Source of the DNA: JANQOH01 sp965200095
GTDB lineage: Bacteria; Pseudomonadota; Alphaproteobacteria; UBA7887
Direction: 5' to 3'
Length of the DNA stretch: 64,000 nucleotides
NCBI GenBank assembly: GCA_965200095.1
Contig: OZ241350.1
Span: 1,922,001 to 1,986,000 of the forward strand
Positions 35,833-46,596 of the stretch are shown here, in pieces (within the stretch, counting starts at the first letter, position 1; the number at the start of each line of letters is the position of its first letter). The notes beneath the pieces were generated by a model. That model searched no databases. It was not told where the DNA came from and saw only the letters and a list, made by a program, of their open reading frames with translations. The position numbers were made by a program, and so were the translations under genes.

Positions 35833-38800
35833 ATGATTATGAGCCTCGCGCCGCGCGCGTCCGGATCGTCGAAATCCCCCCCCCCCCCCCCCCCCCCCCC
35901 CCCGCGCCGGTCGATGGGGCGCGGCAAGGATGATCCGCCGGGCCTGCGGGCTGCTGGCGCTGGCCTTCCTCGCCGCCGCGGCTCTTGCCGTCTTCCCTCG
36001 CACGGCAGAGGCGGTGTGCACCGTTAACGCCGCCACGTCGACCGAGGTAAATTTCAGAGCCTCGGCGATAACCTCCAGTTCAATCACGTTTTCGTGGAAT
36101 CGGCCGTCATGCGCCAGCGGCGCCGTCTCATGGCGTGTTACCGGGGCCACCCTGACCGGCGGCGGCAACTGCTGCAGTCATGTGTATGCAGACGGTGGGA
36201 CCATTTCCTCTTCGACCGCGTCCGCGCTTGGATGGACGAAGACCGGGCTGAACGCCAATACGACCTACCACTGGCGGGTGCGTATCGACCAGCCGATCAC
36301 CGAGCGATCCGACTTCTTCCCCCATAATGCCCGACTGAGCGTCACGACCAAACAGGCGTCGCCGGGGACTCCGGGCGGCGTGACGGTGACGCCGGGGGTA
36401 GGCCAGCTCGCCGTCTCCTGGACCGCCGCAACCAATGCCGGCGGCTACAAGGTGCAGTGGAAATCCGGTTCGCAAGCTTACGACGCCGCGCGTCAGGCGA
36501 CAGTCGGCAGCGGAACGAGCCACACCATTACGAGCCTGACCGCGGGGACCGTATACACCGTGCGGGTCATCGCGACGCGGACCAACGCCGACGACGGACC
36601 CGCCTCCGCAGAGCGGACCGGAACGCCCAAATACTCGCCGCCGGGGACTCCGGGCGGCGTGACAGTGACGCCGGGGGTAGGCCAGCTCGCCGTCTCCTGG
36701 ACCGCCGCAACCAATGCCGGCGGCTACAAGGTGCAGTGGAAGTCCGGCGCGCAGGCTTACGACGCCGCGCGTCAGGCGACAGTCGGCAGCGGAACGAGCC
36801 ACACCATTACGAGCCTGACCGCGGGGACCGCATACACCGTGCGGGTCATCGCTACGCGGACCAACGCCGACGACGGACCCGCCTCCGCAGAGCGAACCGG
36901 AACCCCGAAGGCTGCGCCGCCGGGGACTCCGGGCGGCGTGACGGTGACGCCGGGGGTGGGCCAGCTCGCCGTCTCCTGGACCGCCGCAACCAATGCCGGC
37001 GGCTACAAGGTGCAGTGGAAATCCGGTTCGCAAGCATACGACGCCGCGCGTCAGGCGACAGTCGGGAGCGGAACGAGCCATGCTATTACCGGCCTCACCG
37101 CAGGGACCGAATACACCGTCCGGGTCATCGCGACGCGGAGCAATGCCGACGACGGACCCGCCTCCGCAGAGCGAACCGGAACCCCGAAGGCTGCGCCGCC
37201 GGGGACTCCGGGCGGCGTAACGGTGACGCCGGGAGTGGGCCAGCTTGCCGTCTCCTGGACCGCCGCGGCCAATGCCGACGGCTACAAGGTGCAGTGGAAA
37301 TCCGGCTCGCAGACTTACGACGCCGCGCGTCAGGCGACAGTCGGCAGCGGAACGAGCCACGCCATTACCGGCTTGAGCGCGGGGACCGAATACGCCGTGC
37401 GGGTCGTCGCGACGCGAAGCAATGCCGACGACGGACCCGCCTCCGCAGAGCGAACCGGAACGCCGAGGGCCGCGCCGTCGGGGGCGCCGGGCGGTGTGAC
37501 GGTGACGCCGGGGGCGGGCCGGCTCGCCGTCTCCTGGACCGCCGTGACCGGCGCCGACGGCTACAAGGTGCAGTGGAAATCCGGCGCGCAGACTTACGAT
37601 GCCGCGCGTCAGGCGACAGTCGGCGGCAGCACGAGCCACACTATCACCGGCCTCGCCGCGGGAACCGAATACACCGTGCGGGTCATCGCGACGCGAACCG
37701 ACGCCGACGACGGACCCGCCTCCGCAGAGCGAACCGGAACGCCCAAACAATCGCCGCCGGGGGCGCCGGGCGACGTAACGGTGACGCCGGAGGTGGGCCG
37801 GCTCGCCGTCTCCTGGACCGCCGCGACCGATGCCGACGGCTACAAGGTGCAGTGGAAATCCGGCTCGCAGACTTACGACGCCGCGCGTCAGGCGACGGTC
37901 GGCAGCGGAACGAGCCATGCCATTACCGGTCTGACCGCGGGGACCGAATACACCGTGCGGGTCATCGCGACGCGCAGCAACGCCGACGACGGACCCGCCT
38001 CCACAGAGCAAACCGGAACGCCGACGACAGGCAGGATCGATCTGTCGGCGCCGACTCTCGCCGTGACGGCGGGCGGCGCCGGGGAGACCTACACGGTGGT
38101 TCTGGGCGCAGCGCCGGATGGCGACGTCACCGTCGCAATAGCGAGCGACAACGGCGATGTGACGGCGACTCCCGACAGCCTCTCCTTCACGGCGTCGGAC
38201 TGGAGCGCGCCGCAGACGGTGACGTTAACTGCGGCGGCGGACGATGACGGCTACGCCGATATGGCGTCGCTGACGCATACGGCGTCGGGCGGCGGTTACG
38301 ACGGGGTGACGGGGACGCTGCCCGTGGCGGTGACGGGCGACAGCAAGGTGAGGGTGGGCGGCGCGGGCGAGACGGTCTACCGGATCCGCGGTCGGACGGT
38401 GACGGTGGCGGTGATGCCCGGCACGCCGGCGGGCATTGAGATCGACCTTGCGGACCTGCCCGAAGCGCCTTCGGGCGAGGCTCTGACGCTGACCTTCGCG
38501 CCTGTGGCGTCTCCGGCGGCGAGCGACGCTTTCGCCTTCGGGCCGCCGGAGTCGCGGACCGTTGTGGATGTGACGGTGACGGCGGGGCGCGTTTCGTCTC
38601 CGGGTCTGCGTCTGTGCCTTCCGGTTGCGGATGCGGCGCGGGATGCGGCGCGGGGTCGTCCGTTGCTGTTGCTGCGTTACGACGGCAGCGCCTGGGGCGC
38701 GGTCGCCGGGTCTGCGGCGAGCGCGGACGGGTCGCTTGTGTGCGCCGATGGCGTGTCGTCGTTTTCGCCGTTTGCGGTTGGGTATGCGGACACGGCGCCG

Positions 38801-40483
38801 TCGTTTGCGGCGGATGCGGCCATCGCGGCGCTGGCGTTCACGGCGGGCGAGGCCATTGAGCCTGTGACCTTGCCTGCGGCGACGGGGGGCGACGGGACGT
38901 TCTACGAGCTGGGTCCGCGGCCATTGGCGCTGCCGCCGGGTCTGGATATCGACGATGCGACGCGGGTTCTTTCGGGGACGCCGACGGAGGCGTTCGCGCA
39001 GCGTCGCTACACATGGACGGCGACGGACATCGACGGGGAGAGCGATACGCTGTCGTTCACGATGGAGGTGCTGCCGGCGCTTGCGGCGGCGCGGGAGCGT
39101 TTGCGGGCGGTGAACGAGTCGGTTCTGCCGGAGTTGTCGCGGGCGATGTGGGGGAGCGTCATCGATGCGCTGACGGGGCGCCTTGAGAGCGCGGGTCTTT
39201 CGGTCGGCGACGGCGCGGGCGTCGCGGCGTCGGGTCTTGCGGGGGCTTCGGAGTTCCTGCGGTCGAACGATGGCGCGCCTGGGGCGGGTTCTGGTTCGTG
39301 GCGGGAGTTGCTGGCGGGCGAATCCTTCGTGCTGGGCGTGGGTTCGGAAGCGGGCGGCGGCGGCGGCGGTTCGCCGGTAATGGTCTGGGGTTCGGGGGAC
39401 TGGCGCAAACTGTCGCTGGACGATGCGGTTCTGGACTGGTCCGGGGAGTTGCTCTCGGCGCATGCGGGGGTGGATGCGCGGCTTGGCGGGAGTGTTCGCG
39501 GCGGCGTTGCGGCGTCATGGTTCGAGAGTGAGATCGACTACACGGATCGCAGCGGCGAGGCGGCGGTTTCGGGCGTTCACGAGAGCCGGCTGCCGGCGGT
39601 GCATCCCTGGGCGGGGTGGTTCGGCTCGGACGGCTCGCGTCTGTGGGGGGTGCTGGGCTATGGCGAGGGCGAGGTCGAGATAGCGGATGCGGACCTTGCG
39701 GAGCGTTTCGGGGTCCAGAAGAGCGACAGCGCGTTTCTGGCGGCGGCGGCGGGGGGTTCGGTTCCGGTTGCGTCGTCCGGCGTGTTTGCGCTTGCGCTGA
39801 AGGGTTCGGGGGAGGCGACGCGCTATTCGGTGGAGGACAACGGCGCGGCGATTGCGGCGGTGTCTGTGGACACGCAGCGGTTGCGGCTGTCTGCGACGGG
39901 CAGCCGGCGCTGGGTTCTGGCGGACGGCGGGACGCTTACGCCGTCGCTGGAGGCGGGGGCGCGCTGGGACGGCGGCGACGGGGAGACGGGCGCAGGCGTG
40001 GAGTTGGGGGGCGGCGTGGAGTGGACGCTTCCGTCGCATGGCCTGGCGGTTGCGGCGCGGGGCCGGACGCTGGCGGCCCATGCGGGCGCTGCGGAGGAAT
40101 GGGGCGTGTCGGGTTCGGCGCGGCTTTCGCCGCCCGGCGGGCGCGGTCTGTCTCTGGCGCTGTCGCCGCGCTGGGGGGCTTCGGACAGCGGCCTGTCGCG
40201 TCTGTGGGACGAGGGCGTTGCGGGGCGCGGGTCTCCGGTCGGCGGAAGCGACGCGGGCGCGGCGGGTCTGGAGGCGGAGTTGGGCTACGGGTTCCGCGAG
40301 GGGGCCGGTCTGCTGACGCCGTCTGCGGGGTTCGGCTACGGGGACGGCGGCGCGCGGCGCTGGCTGGTGGGAACGCGGTTCGAGCTCGGCCCGGCGCTTG
40401 CGGTCTCGGTGGCGACCGAACGCCGCGACGGCGCCGCCGACGCCGGACACGCCCTCCGCATCGACCTGCGCATGAACTGGTAG
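35833..40483 (+). CDS. Phase-variable fibronectin-III autotransporter 1
   Basis: The main frame runs from ATG 35930 (1517 residues). The best ribosome site serves ATG 35833, whose frame (MIMSLAPRASGSSKS then poly-Pro) enters a 28-C tract and leaves it out of phase; 27 or 30 C would join it to the main frame. Order after the tract: signal peptide (LLALAFLAAAALAVFPRTAEA), a unique domain of about 115 residues, six fibronectin III modules of exactly 93 residues (TPGGVTVTPGVGQLAVSW each), and a Calx-beta-like segment. An Ig-like linker with APSFAADAAI follows, then a C-terminal autotransporter beta-barrel ending LRIDLRMNW with the terminal aromatic used for BAM insertion. Predicted surface-exposed. 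The last 2.3 kb nearly equal those of autotransporter 2. Confidence 0.8.
35876..35903 (+). repeat. Poly-C tract of 28 C (contingency tract)
   Basis: An uninterrupted run of 28 C inside the 5' coding end of autotransporter 1, encoding poly-proline. Such tracts change length by slipped-strand mispairing. At 28 the upstream start is out of frame with the autotransporter. The exact length may be uncertain for technical reasons. Confidence 0.9.
36361..38034 (+). repeat. Six tandem 279-bp fibronectin III repeats
   Basis: Units begin at 36361, 36640, 36919, 37198, 37477 and 37756, each exactly 279 bp (93 codons). The first three are nearly identical in DNA; later ones diverge gradually, mainly at the unit boundary and at a few codons. 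The pattern is that of recent expansion by recombination. Confidence 0.92.
38186..40482 (+). repeat. 2.3-kb direct repeat, copy A (autotransporter C-terminal module)
   Basis: This region matches 43887-46183 at a constant offset of 5701 nt. Scattered differences occur before about 38970; after that only isolated changes were noticed, for example Glu to Asp near 40384. It encodes the linker, Ig-like segment and beta-barrel. Confidence 0.92.
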
Positions 40484-40558
40484 CGACCGGCGCGCGCGGC
40501 GACGGCGCGGGTGCGCGATACGACCGACGGGAAATCGAGGCGGCGCCGGGCGCGCGCC

Positions 40559-40828
40559 CTACACGACGCCGAACAGGCGCGCGGCCATCGCCAGAACGAT
40601 CGCGAACATGAAGCCGAGCACCCACTTGACGGCCCACAATTCCGCCTTGACGGCGCCGATGTCACCCTTGAGTTCGGCTCTGAGTTCGGCGATGTCGCCC
40701 TTGGTGGCGACGCCCTCGCTCACCGCCTTGCGCACGGTTATGGCGATGGCCTTGGCTTGCGGCTCGGGCAGACCCGTGCGGGTCAAGGCCTCGGCCGCCT
40801 CCAGCGTGTCGAACAACTCAGTGGACAT
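40559..40828 (-). CDS. DUF1640/CCDC90-like coiled-coil membrane protein, copy A
   Basis: 89 residues from ATG 40828. The N-terminus MSTELFDTLEAAEALTRTG is followed by EPQAKAIAITVRKAV, a short coiled coil with one 11-residue unit ELRAELKGDIG, and a C-terminal membrane helix (WVLGFMFAIVLAMAARLFGVV). This matches DUF1640 proteins, relatives of the mitochondrial MCUR1/CCDC90 family; bacterial function is unknown. Convergent to autotransporter 1, ending 75 nt after its stop. Two paralogues follow at 46.3-47.2 kb. Confidence 0.85.
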   Translation of the reverse strand: MSTELFDTLEAAEALTRTGLPEPQAKAIAITVRKAVSEGVATKGDIAELRAELKGDIGAVKAELWAVKWVLGFMFAIVLAMAARLFGVV

Positions 40829-40875
40829 GCCGCGTCTTCTACGCCCGGTATCGGGGACTGTCAAGCCGCCTGCGC

Positions 40876-41470
40876 TCACGGCGCAGGGCAATCGCACTTG
40901 GGCGTCATTTTGGGTTGGGGTTTAGGGGTTTTGGTTGAGCGGATCGTGTCGAGGAGGAAGTTGTTGTCCCATCCGGCGCGCTTGAGTTTTCCTCGCATGG
41001 CGTCTTTTCCGGGTTCGATGCGCGCGACGTTCAGGGCCATGCGGCGCAGCAGTGCGAGGTTCTCCGGCCCATTCCCGGTGCGGTTGCGCTGCCGATCCTC
41101 GTTCATGGTCACGTCCAATACCCAATGCAACGAGTTCCCGATCGCCCAATGGCCGCGCACCGCGTGCCGGAAGCGCTCCGGGGAGAGTTCGGCGCCCATG
41201 ATGTAGTAGCGCGTCTCGGTTGTCGTCCCGGTTCGGGTCTCGATGCGCCCGCGGCTGCCGTAGGTGTCTCGATGGCGCCGTCGGCCCGCATCCCCTGCGC
41301 CGGGCTGTCCGGGTAGAGTTTCGAGTCTCCTCTCACGGTCGCCCGTGCCCCCTGTTTCCATGATGGCGCTTGCGATGGCGACGCCGCTATCGGTCGGTCA
41401 TGGAAATCGGGCGGCGGTTGCTTTCCGGCAGCGTCCGGGTTGCCGTAGCGAACGGCGTTGTCGATGCGTC
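40876..41470 (-). pseudogene. ISAs1-family transposase remnant
   Basis: The C-terminal part of an ISAs1/H-repeat transposase is readable in one frame: GRIETR, then TETRYYIMGAELSPERFRHA, VRGHWAIGNSLHWVLDVTM, NEDRQRNRTGNGPENLALLR and KLKRAGWDNNFLLDTI. In intact members about 60 residues separate GRIETR from TETRYYI; here they are missing. The upstream part breaks into other frames and the catalytic N-terminus is absent. No terminal inverted repeats were located. A dead fragment between the two autotransporter units. Confidence 0.85.
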
Positions 41471-41500
41471 TTGACATGCGGTCGAAATCGGGTTACCGGT
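41471..41500 (+). promoter_or_regulatory. Conserved promoter-like block of autotransporter 2
   Basis: TTGACA at 41471-41476, a 16-nt gap, then TTACCGGT at 41493. Sequence and spacing match the block at 35771, although the DNA further upstream differs (IS remnant here). This supports a functional role in transcription. Confidence 0.5.
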
Positions 41501-41529
41501 GCGGGCCATAATTCATGAAGGTGGGGGCG

Positions 41530-44500
41530 ATGGATGTCGGTAATCTCTCGGCCGGAACGCGGCGGCGAACCGGACGCCGGTTTACGATGTCGCCCCTGAA
41601 TCCCCCCCCCCCCCCCCCCGCGCCTTCGTCGCGGCGGCGTGGTTGGCTTTTCTGTTCGTCGCAGCGGCGCAGCCGGCCGTCGCGGCGGAGTGGATCCATA
41701 GCCCGTCTCCGGCGATCCTGTATAAAAGCAGCCTGAATAACGCGCAAGTTTATTTGGCGCTGGATGGAAACTCGCCCCGTTTCAAAGTCACCAGCGATCT
41801 GAATACAAACAGAAGCACCTGGTTCGCCTTGTCGGGCGTCCCCAGCGGGGTCACTCTCTCGGTCAGCGCCGTTGTCGGTCAAACCTCGCCGCATCAGGGC
41901 GCCTTGTTGACGTTGAGCTATAGCGGCAATTTCACCAGCGACTGGGTCCTTACGATCACGGTCCCTTCGGCGGCCTTCTTCACAAGGGCGCGCCAGGTGG
42001 TCTACACGATCCCGGTGCAGACGGACAATACGAAAAGCCTGTGGACGGGGGCAGTATCGGGCCAGGCGACGGAAGCCGGGGGACAGGCGACGTTCCCGGT
42101 GCGGCTGCGGGCGGCGCCTTCGCAGGACGTAACCGTGACGGTAACGAGCCGGGATACGGGCGAGGGCTCGGTATCGCCGTCCACGCTCACCTTCAGCTCT
42201 TCGAATTGGCACACGCCGCAGACTGTGACGGTGACCGGCGTGGACGATAACGTGGACGACGGCACTCAAAACTGGAACGTCCGCCTCGATCCGTCGAGCG
42301 CCGATACGACCTATAACGGCCTGACGAACGTGGACGTGGCGGTAACCACCACGGACAATGACGCCCTACCGACGGCGACGCTGTCGCTGAGCCAGTCTTC
42401 GATTTCCGAGAACGGCGGTTCTGCGACAGTGACCGCGGCGCTCTCGCATCCGTCGAGTGGGGCGACGGCGCTGACGGTGGCGGCTTCGCCGGGTTCGGGG
42501 ACGGATTTCACACAGACGGGAACGACGCTGAACATCGCTGCGGGGGCGACGAGCAGCACCGGAACGGTGACCATCGCAGCAACCAACAATAGCGTCGACG
42601 CGCCGGACAAGAGCGTGACGGTCTCGGCGACGGCGAGCGGGGCCAGCAACGTCGCGAACCCGTCGTCGGTGACGCTGACGCTGACGGACGACGAGGCGGC
42701 GCCGACGGCGACGCTGGCGTTGTCGAACAATTCGATTCCGGAGAACGGCGGGACATCGACGGTGAGCGCGACGCTGTCGCACGCCTCCAGCGCGTCTTCG
42801 ACGATCACCGTTTCGACGGGGACGGGGTTCACCCTGGGTTCGGCGACGACGTTGAATATCGCGGCGGGAGCGACGAGCAGCAGCGGGACGGTGACGCTCA
42901 CGGCGGATAACGACAACGTGCATTCGGGAGACCGGTCGGTCACGGTGACGGGTTCGATGGCGAACACCCAGGGCGCGGGTTCCGTGACGGGGGCTTCGTT
43001 GACGATCGAGGAAGACGAGGCGTTGCCGACGGCGACGCTGGCGTTGTCGCGTTCGAGCATCGACGAGAGCGGGGCGGACGGCGGTTCGACGGTGACCGCC
43101 GGCCTGAGCGGCGCGTCGAGCGAAGCGACGGTGCTGACGGTGTCGACGTCTCCGGGCGCCGACACGGTCGCAGGCGACTTCACGCAGTCGGGAACGGTGC
43201 TGACCATTGCGGCGGGGGAGACGTCCAGCACCGGCGCGGTGACGATCGCGGCCGTGGACAACGATGCCGACACGCCGAACAAGAGCGTGACGGTCTCGGC
43301 GACGGCGGCCGGAGGCAACGGCGTCGCGGATCCGTCCCCCCTGACGCTGACAGTGACGGACGATGAGGGGCCGCCGACGGTGACGCTGTCGCTGTCGCCG
43401 CCGTCGATCGACGAGAACGGGGGCGTGACGCGGGTGTCGGCGACGCTCTCGCGCCCGTCGGCCGTGGAGACGACGGTAACGGTGTCGGCGTCCCCGGGCG
43501 CTGACGCGGTTGCAGGCGACTTCGCCCTGAGTTCGAACAAGACGCTGACCATCGCCGCGGGAGCGACGACCGGCGCCGGAACGGTGACGATCGCGGCCGT
43601 GGACAATGATGTCGACGCGCCGGACAAGAGCGTGACGGTTTCGGGCGCGGCGTCGAACGCTGTGGCCGAGGCTGCCGGGCAGACCGTGGCCGTGACCGGA
43701 GCGACGCTGACGGTGACGGACGACGACGAGACGGGGATGCTCATCGCGCCGTCGTCGCTCGTCGCGGAAGCGGGCGGCGCCGGGACGGAGTACACGGTCG
43801 TACTCGCCAGCGAGCCCGTCGGCGACGTGACGGTGGCGATAGCGAGCGACTCGGCGGAAGTGACGGTCAGCCCCGACAGTCTTGTCTTCACGGCGTCGGA
43901 CTGGAGCGCGCCGCAGACGGTGACGTTAACCGCAGCGGCGGACGATGACGGTTACGCCGATGCGGCGTCGCTGACGCATACGGCGTCGGGCGGCGGTTAC
44001 GACGGGGTGACGGGGACGCTGCCCGTGGCGGTGACGGGCGACAGCAAGGTGAGGGTGGGCGGCGCGGGCGAGACGGTTTACCGGATCCGCGGTCGGACGG
44101 TGACGGTGGCGGTGATGCCCGGCACGCCGGCGGGCATTGAGATCGACCTTGCGGACCTGCCCGAAGCGCCTTCGGGCGAGGCTCTGACGCTGACCTTCGC
44201 GCCTGTGGCGTCTCCGGCGGCGAGCGACGCTTTCGCCTTCGGGCCGCCGGAGTCGCGGACCGTTGTGGATGTGACGGTGACGGCGGGGCGCGTTTCGTCT
44301 CCGGGTCTGCGTCTGTGCCTTCCGGTTGCGGATGCGGCGCGGGATGCGGCGCGGGGTCGTCCGTTGCTGTTGCTGCGTTACAACGGCGACGCCTGGGGCG
44401 CGGTCGCCGGGTCTGCGGCGAGCGCGGACGGGTCGCTTGTGTGCGCCGATGGCGTGTCGTCGTTTTCGCCGTTTGCGGTTGGGTATGCGGACACGGCGCC

Positions 44501-46184
44501 GTCGTTTGCGGCGGATGCGGCCATCGCGGCGCTGGCGTTCACGGCGGGCGAGGCCATTGAGCCTGTGACCCTGCCTGCGGCGACGGGGGGCGACTGGACG
44601 ATCCACGAGCTGGGTCCCCGGCCATTGGCGCTGCCGCCGGGTCTGGGTTTCGACCGTGACACGCGGGTTCTTTCGGGGACTCCGACGGAGGCGTTCGCGC
44701 AGCGTCGCTACACATGGACGGCGACGGACATCGATGGGGAGAGCGATACGCTGTCGTTCACGATGGAGGTGCTGCCGGCGCTTGCGGCGGCGCGGGAGCG
44801 TTTGCGGGCGGTGAACGAGTCGGTTCTGCCGGAGTTGTCGCGGGCGATGTGGGGGAGCGTCATCGATGCGCTGACGGGGCGCCTTGAGAGCGCGGGTCTT
44901 TCGGTCGGCGACGGCGCGGGCGTCGCGGCGTCGGGTCTTGCGGGGGCTTCGGAGTTCCTGCGGTCGAACGATGGCGCGCCTGGGGCGGGTTCTGGTTCGT
45001 GGCGGGAGTTGCTGGCGGGCGAATCCTTCGTGCTGGGCGTGGGTTCGGAAGCGGGCGGCGGCGGCGGCGGTTCGCCGGTAATGGTCTGGGGTTCGGGGGA
45101 CTGGCGCAAACTGTCGCTGGACGATGCGGTTCTGGACTGGTCCGGGGAGTTGCTCTCGGCGCATGCGGGGGTGGATGCGCGGCTTGGCGGGAGTGTTCGC
45201 GGCGGCGTTGCGGCGTCATGGTTCGAGAGTGAGATCGACTACACGGATCGCAGCGGCGAGGCGGCGGTTTCGGGCGTTCACGAGAGCCGGCTGCCGGCGG
45301 TGCATCCCTGGGCGGGGTGGTTCGGCTCGGACGGCTCGCGTCTGTGGGGGGTGCTGGGCTATGGCGAGGGCGAGGTCGAGATAGCGGATGCGGACCTTGC
45401 GGAGCGTTTCGGGGTCCAGAAGAGCGACAGCGCGTTTCTGGCGGCGGCGGCGGGGGGTTCGGTTCCGGTTGCGTCGTCCGGCGTGTTTGCGCTTGCGCTG
45501 AAGGGTTCGGGGGAGGCGACGCGCTATTCGGTGGAGGACAACGGCGCGGCGATTGCGGCGGTGTCTGTGGACACGCAGCGGTTGCGGCTGTCTGCGACGG
45601 GCAGCCGGCGCTGGGTTCTGGCGGACGGCGGGACGCTTACGCCGTCGCTGGAGGCGGGGGCGCGCTGGGACGGCGGCGACGGGGAGACGGGCGCAGGCGT
45701 GGAGTTGGGGGGCGGCGTGGAGTGGACGCTTCCGTCGCATGGCCTGGCGGTTGCGGCGCGGGGCCGGACGCTGGCGGCCCATGCGGGCGCTGCGGAGGAA
45801 TGGGGCGTGTCGGGTTCGGCGCGGCTTTCGCCGCCCGGCGGGCGCGGTCTGTCTCTGGCGCTGTCGCCGCGCTGGGGGGCTTCGGACAGCGGCCTGTCGC
45901 GTCTGTGGGACGAGGGCGTTGCGGGGCGCGGGTCTCCGGTCGGCGGAAGCGACGCGGGCGCGGCGGGTCTGGAGGCGGAGTTGGGCTACGGGTTCCGCGA
46001 GGGGGCCGGTCTGCTGACGCCGTCTGCGGGGTTCGGCTACGGGGACGGCGGCGCGCGGCGCTGGCTGGTGGGAACGCGGTTCGACCTCGGCCCGGCGCTT
46101 GCGGTCTCGGTGGCGACCGAACGCCGCGACGGCGCCGCCGACGCCGGACACGCCCTCCGCATCGACCTGCGCATGAACTGGTAG
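41530..46184 (+). CDS. Phase-variable Calx-beta autotransporter 2
   Basis: ATG 41530 follows a G-rich ribosome site (AAGGTGGGGG) and, with ATG 41587 (MSPLN), reads into an 18-C tract. The main frame is offset; 16 or 19 C would link MSPLN-poly-Pro to RAFVAAAWLAFLFVAAAQ, a complete signal peptide. Without that, the first start in the main frame is a TTG at 41643 inside the signal peptide. The passenger has a unique domain of about 230 residues, then four Calx-beta-like modules marked by repeats such as ALPTATLSLSQSSISENGG and TDDE, at about 42364, 42692, 43012 and 43362. It then joins the same linker, Ig-like segment and beta-barrel as autotransporter 1. Predicted surface-exposed, possibly calcium-binding. 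Confidence 0.8.
41602..41619 (+). repeat. Poly-C tract of 18 C (contingency tract)
   Basis: An uninterrupted run of 18 C, five codons after ATG 41587, before the signal peptide of autotransporter 2. At 18 the upstream start is out of frame; one more C would restore the frame. Confidence 0.9.
43887..46183 (+). repeat. 2.3-kb direct repeat, copy B (autotransporter C-terminal module)
   Basis: Second copy of 38186-40482, offset 5701 nt. The shared DNA runs through the stop codon. Similarity resumes in the downstream DUF1640 gene, so the repeated unit is autotransporter end plus DUF1640. Confidence 0.92.
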
Positions 46185-46251
46185 CGGCCGACCCGCAAGG
46201 CGGGTGTGCGATACGACCGACGGGAAATCGATGCGGCGCCGGGCGCGCGCC

Positions 46252-46554
46252 CTACACGACGCCGAACAGGCGCGCGGCCATCGCCAGAACGATCGCGAAC
46301 ATGAAGCCGAGCACCCACTTGACGGCCCACAATTCCGCCTTGACGGCGCCGATGTCACCCTTGAGTTCGGCCCTGAGTTCGGCGATGTCGCCCTTGAGTT
46401 CGGCTCTGAGTTCGCTGATGTCGCCCTTGGTGGCGACGCCCTCGCTCACCGCCTTGCGCACGGTTATGGCGATGGCCTTGGCTTGCGGCTCGGGCAGACC
46501 CGTGCGGGTCAAGGCCTCGGCCGCCTCCAGCGTGTCGAACAACTCAGTGGACAT
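46252..46554 (-). CDS. DUF1640/CCDC90-like coiled-coil membrane protein, copy B
   Basis: 100 residues from ATG 46554. Identical to copy A in its N-terminal half and C-terminal membrane helix, but with two 11-residue units (ELRAELKGDIA, ELRAELKGDIG) instead of one; the gene is exactly 33 nt longer. The flanking DNA on both sides also matches copy A, except for the palindromic element inserted 32 nt upstream of the start, ahead of its probable promoter. Confidence 0.85.
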   Translation of the reverse strand: MSTELFDTLEAAEALTRTGLPEPQAKAIAITVRKAVSEGVATKGDISELRAELKGDIAELRAELKGDIGAVKAELWAVKWVLGFMFAIVLAMAARLFGVV

Positions 46555-46596
46555 GCCGCGTCTTCTACGCCCGGTATCGGGGACTGTCAAGCCGCC

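Noticed and set aside
36361..38034. CRISPR-like or diversity-generating repeat
   Set aside because: The repeats are 279 bp, translated in one frame as fibronectin III modules, have no spacers, and no reverse transcriptase or cas gene is in the window.
36457..38247. Plus-strand frame of about 600 residues through the fibronectin repeats
   Set aside because: Shadow frame of a high-GC tandem repeat; Arg-rich with no recognisable domain.
39515..40450. Long minus-strand open frames across the autotransporter C-terminal module (also 38225-39463, 43926-45164 and 45216-46358)
   Set aside because: They mirror the plus-strand gene, encode Arg/Pro-rich low-complexity sequence, and recur in both copies only because the DNA is duplicated.
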